From assembly GCA_902461565.1 (NCBI GenBank), contig CABPYL010000003.1:61666-125665 (forward strand): a stretch of 64,000 nt of DNA, written 5' to 3'. Below, piece by piece: positions 62,278 to 64,000 of this stretch. The DNA is from an uncultured Porphyromonadaceae bacterium (lineage in GTDB: Bacteria > Bacteroidota > Bacteroidia > Bacteroidales > Muribaculaceae). The position numbers were made by a program, and so were the translations under genes. Under the pieces are notes generated by a model. It had not been told where the DNA came from. It made no database searches and saw nothing but the letters and a program-made list of their open reading frames with translations. The first letter of the stretch is position 1; every line of letters begins with the position of its first letter.

Positions 62278-63330
62278 ATGCGCCGGATTATTCTATTCAT
62301 AACGCTGTTTTTTGCCATAACGGGTGCTTCGGCAGCCATCGGCGAACTCAAACAAAAACTTAAACAGCTTGCGGGGGACAACAATGTTGGGATCGCCGTT
62401 ATTTCTTGTTATGGAGACACCGTAGCTGTCAACGGCAACGAAATATTCGATATGGCGAGTGTGGCCAAGTTCCACCAGGCAGTGGCGCTGTCGAAAACGC
62501 TGTCGTTCGAACAAATGGCAGACACTAAAATCGAGATTGACCCGCGCACACTCGAGCACAACACATGGAGCCCGATGCGCGCTGCGGCAGGAACCGACAC
62601 AATAATCCTATCGCCGGCACATCTGCTGGATTACTCGCTGATGATGAGCGATAACAACGCGGCCGACATTCTTTTCGACCGCTACAATTCCCCAACGATG
62701 GTCGACAGTATTCTCCGACGCCTCGGTTATCCCGGTGAATACAGCATCCGCTTCACGGAGAAACAGATGCACACCGACAGCCTCGGTGCATGCAACATTA
62801 GCTCGCCTTTGGCGGCAGTTGCCGCGATAAACCGCTTCTTCGCATCCGACACCACAGCATCGGCGACTCTGATCAAGGCAATAATGTCGCGCGATACTCC
62901 CTTCGGCAAAGAACGCATTATGGCAGGTCTGGAAGGCAAAGGTGCGAAAGTGTTCCACAAAACGGGTACAGGCTTCAACGGCACCAACGGCACGCCGCTT
63001 GCCATTAACGATCTTGCCTTTGTAAGCTATCCCACAAGCTGGGGCTACGGATGCTACTCCATCGCAGTATTTCTAAAAGACTTCAAAGGCTCTAAAGCTG
63101 AGGGCGAAAAACTGATAGCCGACATATCTTCGGCTGTATGGGACGCCGTGATGGTGAATGAAGTGAACATGATGAATATGAGCGCCACTATCGGCGCAAG
63201 CAAGAAAAACGGCTCCGCTCCGGCGGAAGCACAGTCTGCAACGAGTTTCCTGGGTTCTTTCTTAGGCGCTGTGGGCGGAGCGATACTTGAAGAAGCGCTC
63301 GACAGAGCACTGGGAATAGAGGAATTTTAA
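62278..63330 (+). CDS. Class A2-like beta-lactamase-family serine hydrolase
   Basis: An exported 350-residue protein with signal peptide 1-19. All class A active-site motifs are present: SVAK with nucleophile Ser61 and Lys64, SDN at 124-126, KTG at 228-230, and Glu161 in FTEKQMH. The TEKQMH form is that of the Bacteroidetes subclass A2 (CepA/CfxA kind). So beta-lactam hydrolysis is plausible, though not proven. A C-terminal tail of about 55 residues beyond the usual end (AEAQSATSFLGSFLGAVGGA, then ILEEALDRALG) is unusual. The preceding TAAATTTG at 62266-62273 is too close to the ATG to be a normal promoter. Confidence 0.88.
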   Translation: MRRIILFITLFFAITGASAAIGELKQKLKQLAGDNNVGIAVISCYGDTVAVNGNEIFDMASVAKFHQAVALSKTLSFEQMADTKIEIDPRTLEHNTWSPMRAAAGTDTIILSPAHLLDYSLMMSDNNAADILFDRYNSPTMVDSILRRLGYPGEYSIRFTEKQMHTDSLGACNISSPLAAVAAINRFFASDTTASATLIKAIMSRDTPFGKERIMAGLEGKGAKVFHKTGTGFNGTNGTPLAINDLAFVSYPTSWGYGCYSIAVFLKDFKGSKAEGEKLIADISSAVWDAVMVNEVNMMNMSATIGASKKNGSAPAEAQSATSFLGSFLGAVGGAILEEALDRALGIEEF

Positions 63331-63923
63331 AGGATACTTACGCCATCGATGTCGGCGAGGCGTTCGCGCAGGCGCGGTTCAAGCGATCGGCGTGTACTCA
63401 GTGTCATGCAACAGGTGTTGTCGAACGTCTGCGAGGCAATCTCGGTCTCACCGTTCTTCACTAATTTCATAACGCTGTTCATGGAAATATACGGAAAAGT
63501 AAAGCTCACCTCAGCCATAACAAACCGCTCGACAATGTCAGCGTTCTCGAGGGCAAGCCTCGCAGCTTCGCGGTAGGCGACAATAAGCCCTGAGGTCCCT
63601 AATTTTATGCCTCCGAAGTATCGTACCACAACAATAACGACGTCAGTAAGCCCGAAAGAATTAATCTGTCCCAGAATAGGCTTTCCCGCCGTCCCGGAGG
63701 GTTCGCCGTTGTCGGAACTCAGAAACTCTTTTCTATCAGGACCAACCATGTACGCCCAGCACACGTGCCGGGCGTCATGGTATTTCTTTTGATAACGCGC
63801 CACCGTTTCCTTTGCCTCCGCTGCCGATTCAACATGACAGGCAAAGGCAAGAAATTTACTCATCTTTTCGCGCAGGCTTCCCTCTGAAGCCCCGGATACG
63901 GTGAGGTAGGCGTCGTCGTTCAT
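63327..63923 (-). CDS. YigZ family protein (IMPACT-like)
   Basis: A 198-residue protein of the UPF0029/IMPACT family. The core reads HDARHVCWAYMVGPDRKEFLSSDNGEPSGTAGKPILGQI and VVVRYFGGIKLGTSGLIVAYREAA, both family hallmarks, followed by a ferredoxin-like second domain (MAEVSFTFPYISMNSVMKLV). Bacterial YigZ function is unsettled; eukaryotic IMPACT modulates Gcn2. It converges on the beta-lactamase-like gene with a 4-base stop overlap, and its ATG overlaps the stop of the next gene upstream. Confidence 0.93.
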   Translation of the reverse strand: MNDDAYLTVSGASEGSLREKMSKFLAFACHVESAAEAKETVARYQKKYHDARHVCWAYMVGPDRKEFLSSDNGEPSGTAGKPILGQINSFGLTDVVIVVVRYFGGIKLGTSGLIVAYREAARLALENADIVERFVMAEVSFTFPYISMNSVMKLVKNGETEIASQTFDNTCCMTLSTRRSLEPRLRERLADIDGVSIL

Positions 63924-64000
63924 CAGTATGTATGGGATTCTTTGTTAAGCTCGTCGGTAGTAAGAGGTTCGGCGTTCATCTTGGCCCATACATACAGATC
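63923..64000 (-). CDS. C-terminal end of a gene cut by the window edge
   Basis: The frame reads DLYVWAKMNAEPLTTDELNK then ESHTY and stop (TGA at 63925-63923), sharing bases with the YigZ start codon. This TGATG-type overlap points to translational coupling. Too little is visible to name it. Confidence 0.5.
   Translation of the reverse strand, partial: DLYVWAKMNAEPLTTDELNKESHTY

Overview
The window reads as a chromosomal segment of a gut Bacteroidales bacterium, most likely a Muribaculaceae-type lineage (the family is inferred, not proven). The grounds are a SusC/SusD polysaccharide utilization locus (PUL) with a hybrid two-component regulator, BspA-like leucine-rich-repeat surface proteins, type IX-secretion-style C-terminal domains, and repeated use of the Bacteroidetes promoter TTTG-N19-20-TAnnTTTG with hardly any Shine-Dalgarno signals. 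I see no phage, integrase, insertion sequence or CRISPR array. Coding density is high.

Region by region. 1-2277: a TPR protein cut by the left edge, a DUF4293 membrane protein, a HAD phosphatase and tRNA-Pro(CGG). 2278-6268: a structured leader and a BspA-like protein with a nearly perfect 459-bp in-frame tandem repeat. 6288-10499: the phenylalanine/tyrosine operon (prephenate dehydratase, aminotransferase, DAHP synthase-chorismate mutase, prephenate dehydrogenase), preceded by a Phe/Tyr-rich leader peptide and an attenuator. 10579-16821: a secreted LRR protein, a phosphoesterase fused to a beta-propeller, ptb-buk and an acyl-ACP thioesterase. 16842-23369: a second BspA-like protein, a BACON-like lipoprotein, a type-B sorting-domain protein and a lytic transglycosylase. 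23395-28292: uvrA, a MINPP-like phytase-family phosphatase and a small Rossmann protein.

28312-41711 is a compact galactan PUL on the minus strand: hybrid sensor-regulator, SusC, SusD, SusE-like protein, GH53 endo-galactanase and GH2 beta-galactosidase. The same direct-repeat operator (TTGTCC every 21 bp) lies upstream of both susC and the regulator gene, which points to activation plus autoregulation. 41722-44940: a dicarboxylate/amino-acid symporter, tatC, tatA and fabD. 45012-52639: one long minus-strand run (small membrane protein, dxs, trkA, trkH, yraN, aminopeptidase P, gamma-carbonic anhydrase). 52806-54312: a PadR-PspC pair with a palindrome over its promoter. 54404-57511: DUF1015, purA and a Fur-family regulator. 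57577-64000: prmA, a small outer-membrane-type protein, an ATP-grasp-like orphan, an oxaloacetate decarboxylase/pyruvate carboxylase biotin subunit, a class A2-like beta-lactamase homologue, a YigZ-family protein and the tail of one more gene.

The strongest unlisted signals are regulatory: the Phe/Tyr attenuator at 10291-10426, the shared PUL operator at 37719-37752 and 41685-41711, and competing RNA stems ahead of the BspA gene at 2604-2727. All positions and motifs were read by eye. Families were assigned from recognised sequence motifs, with no database search.
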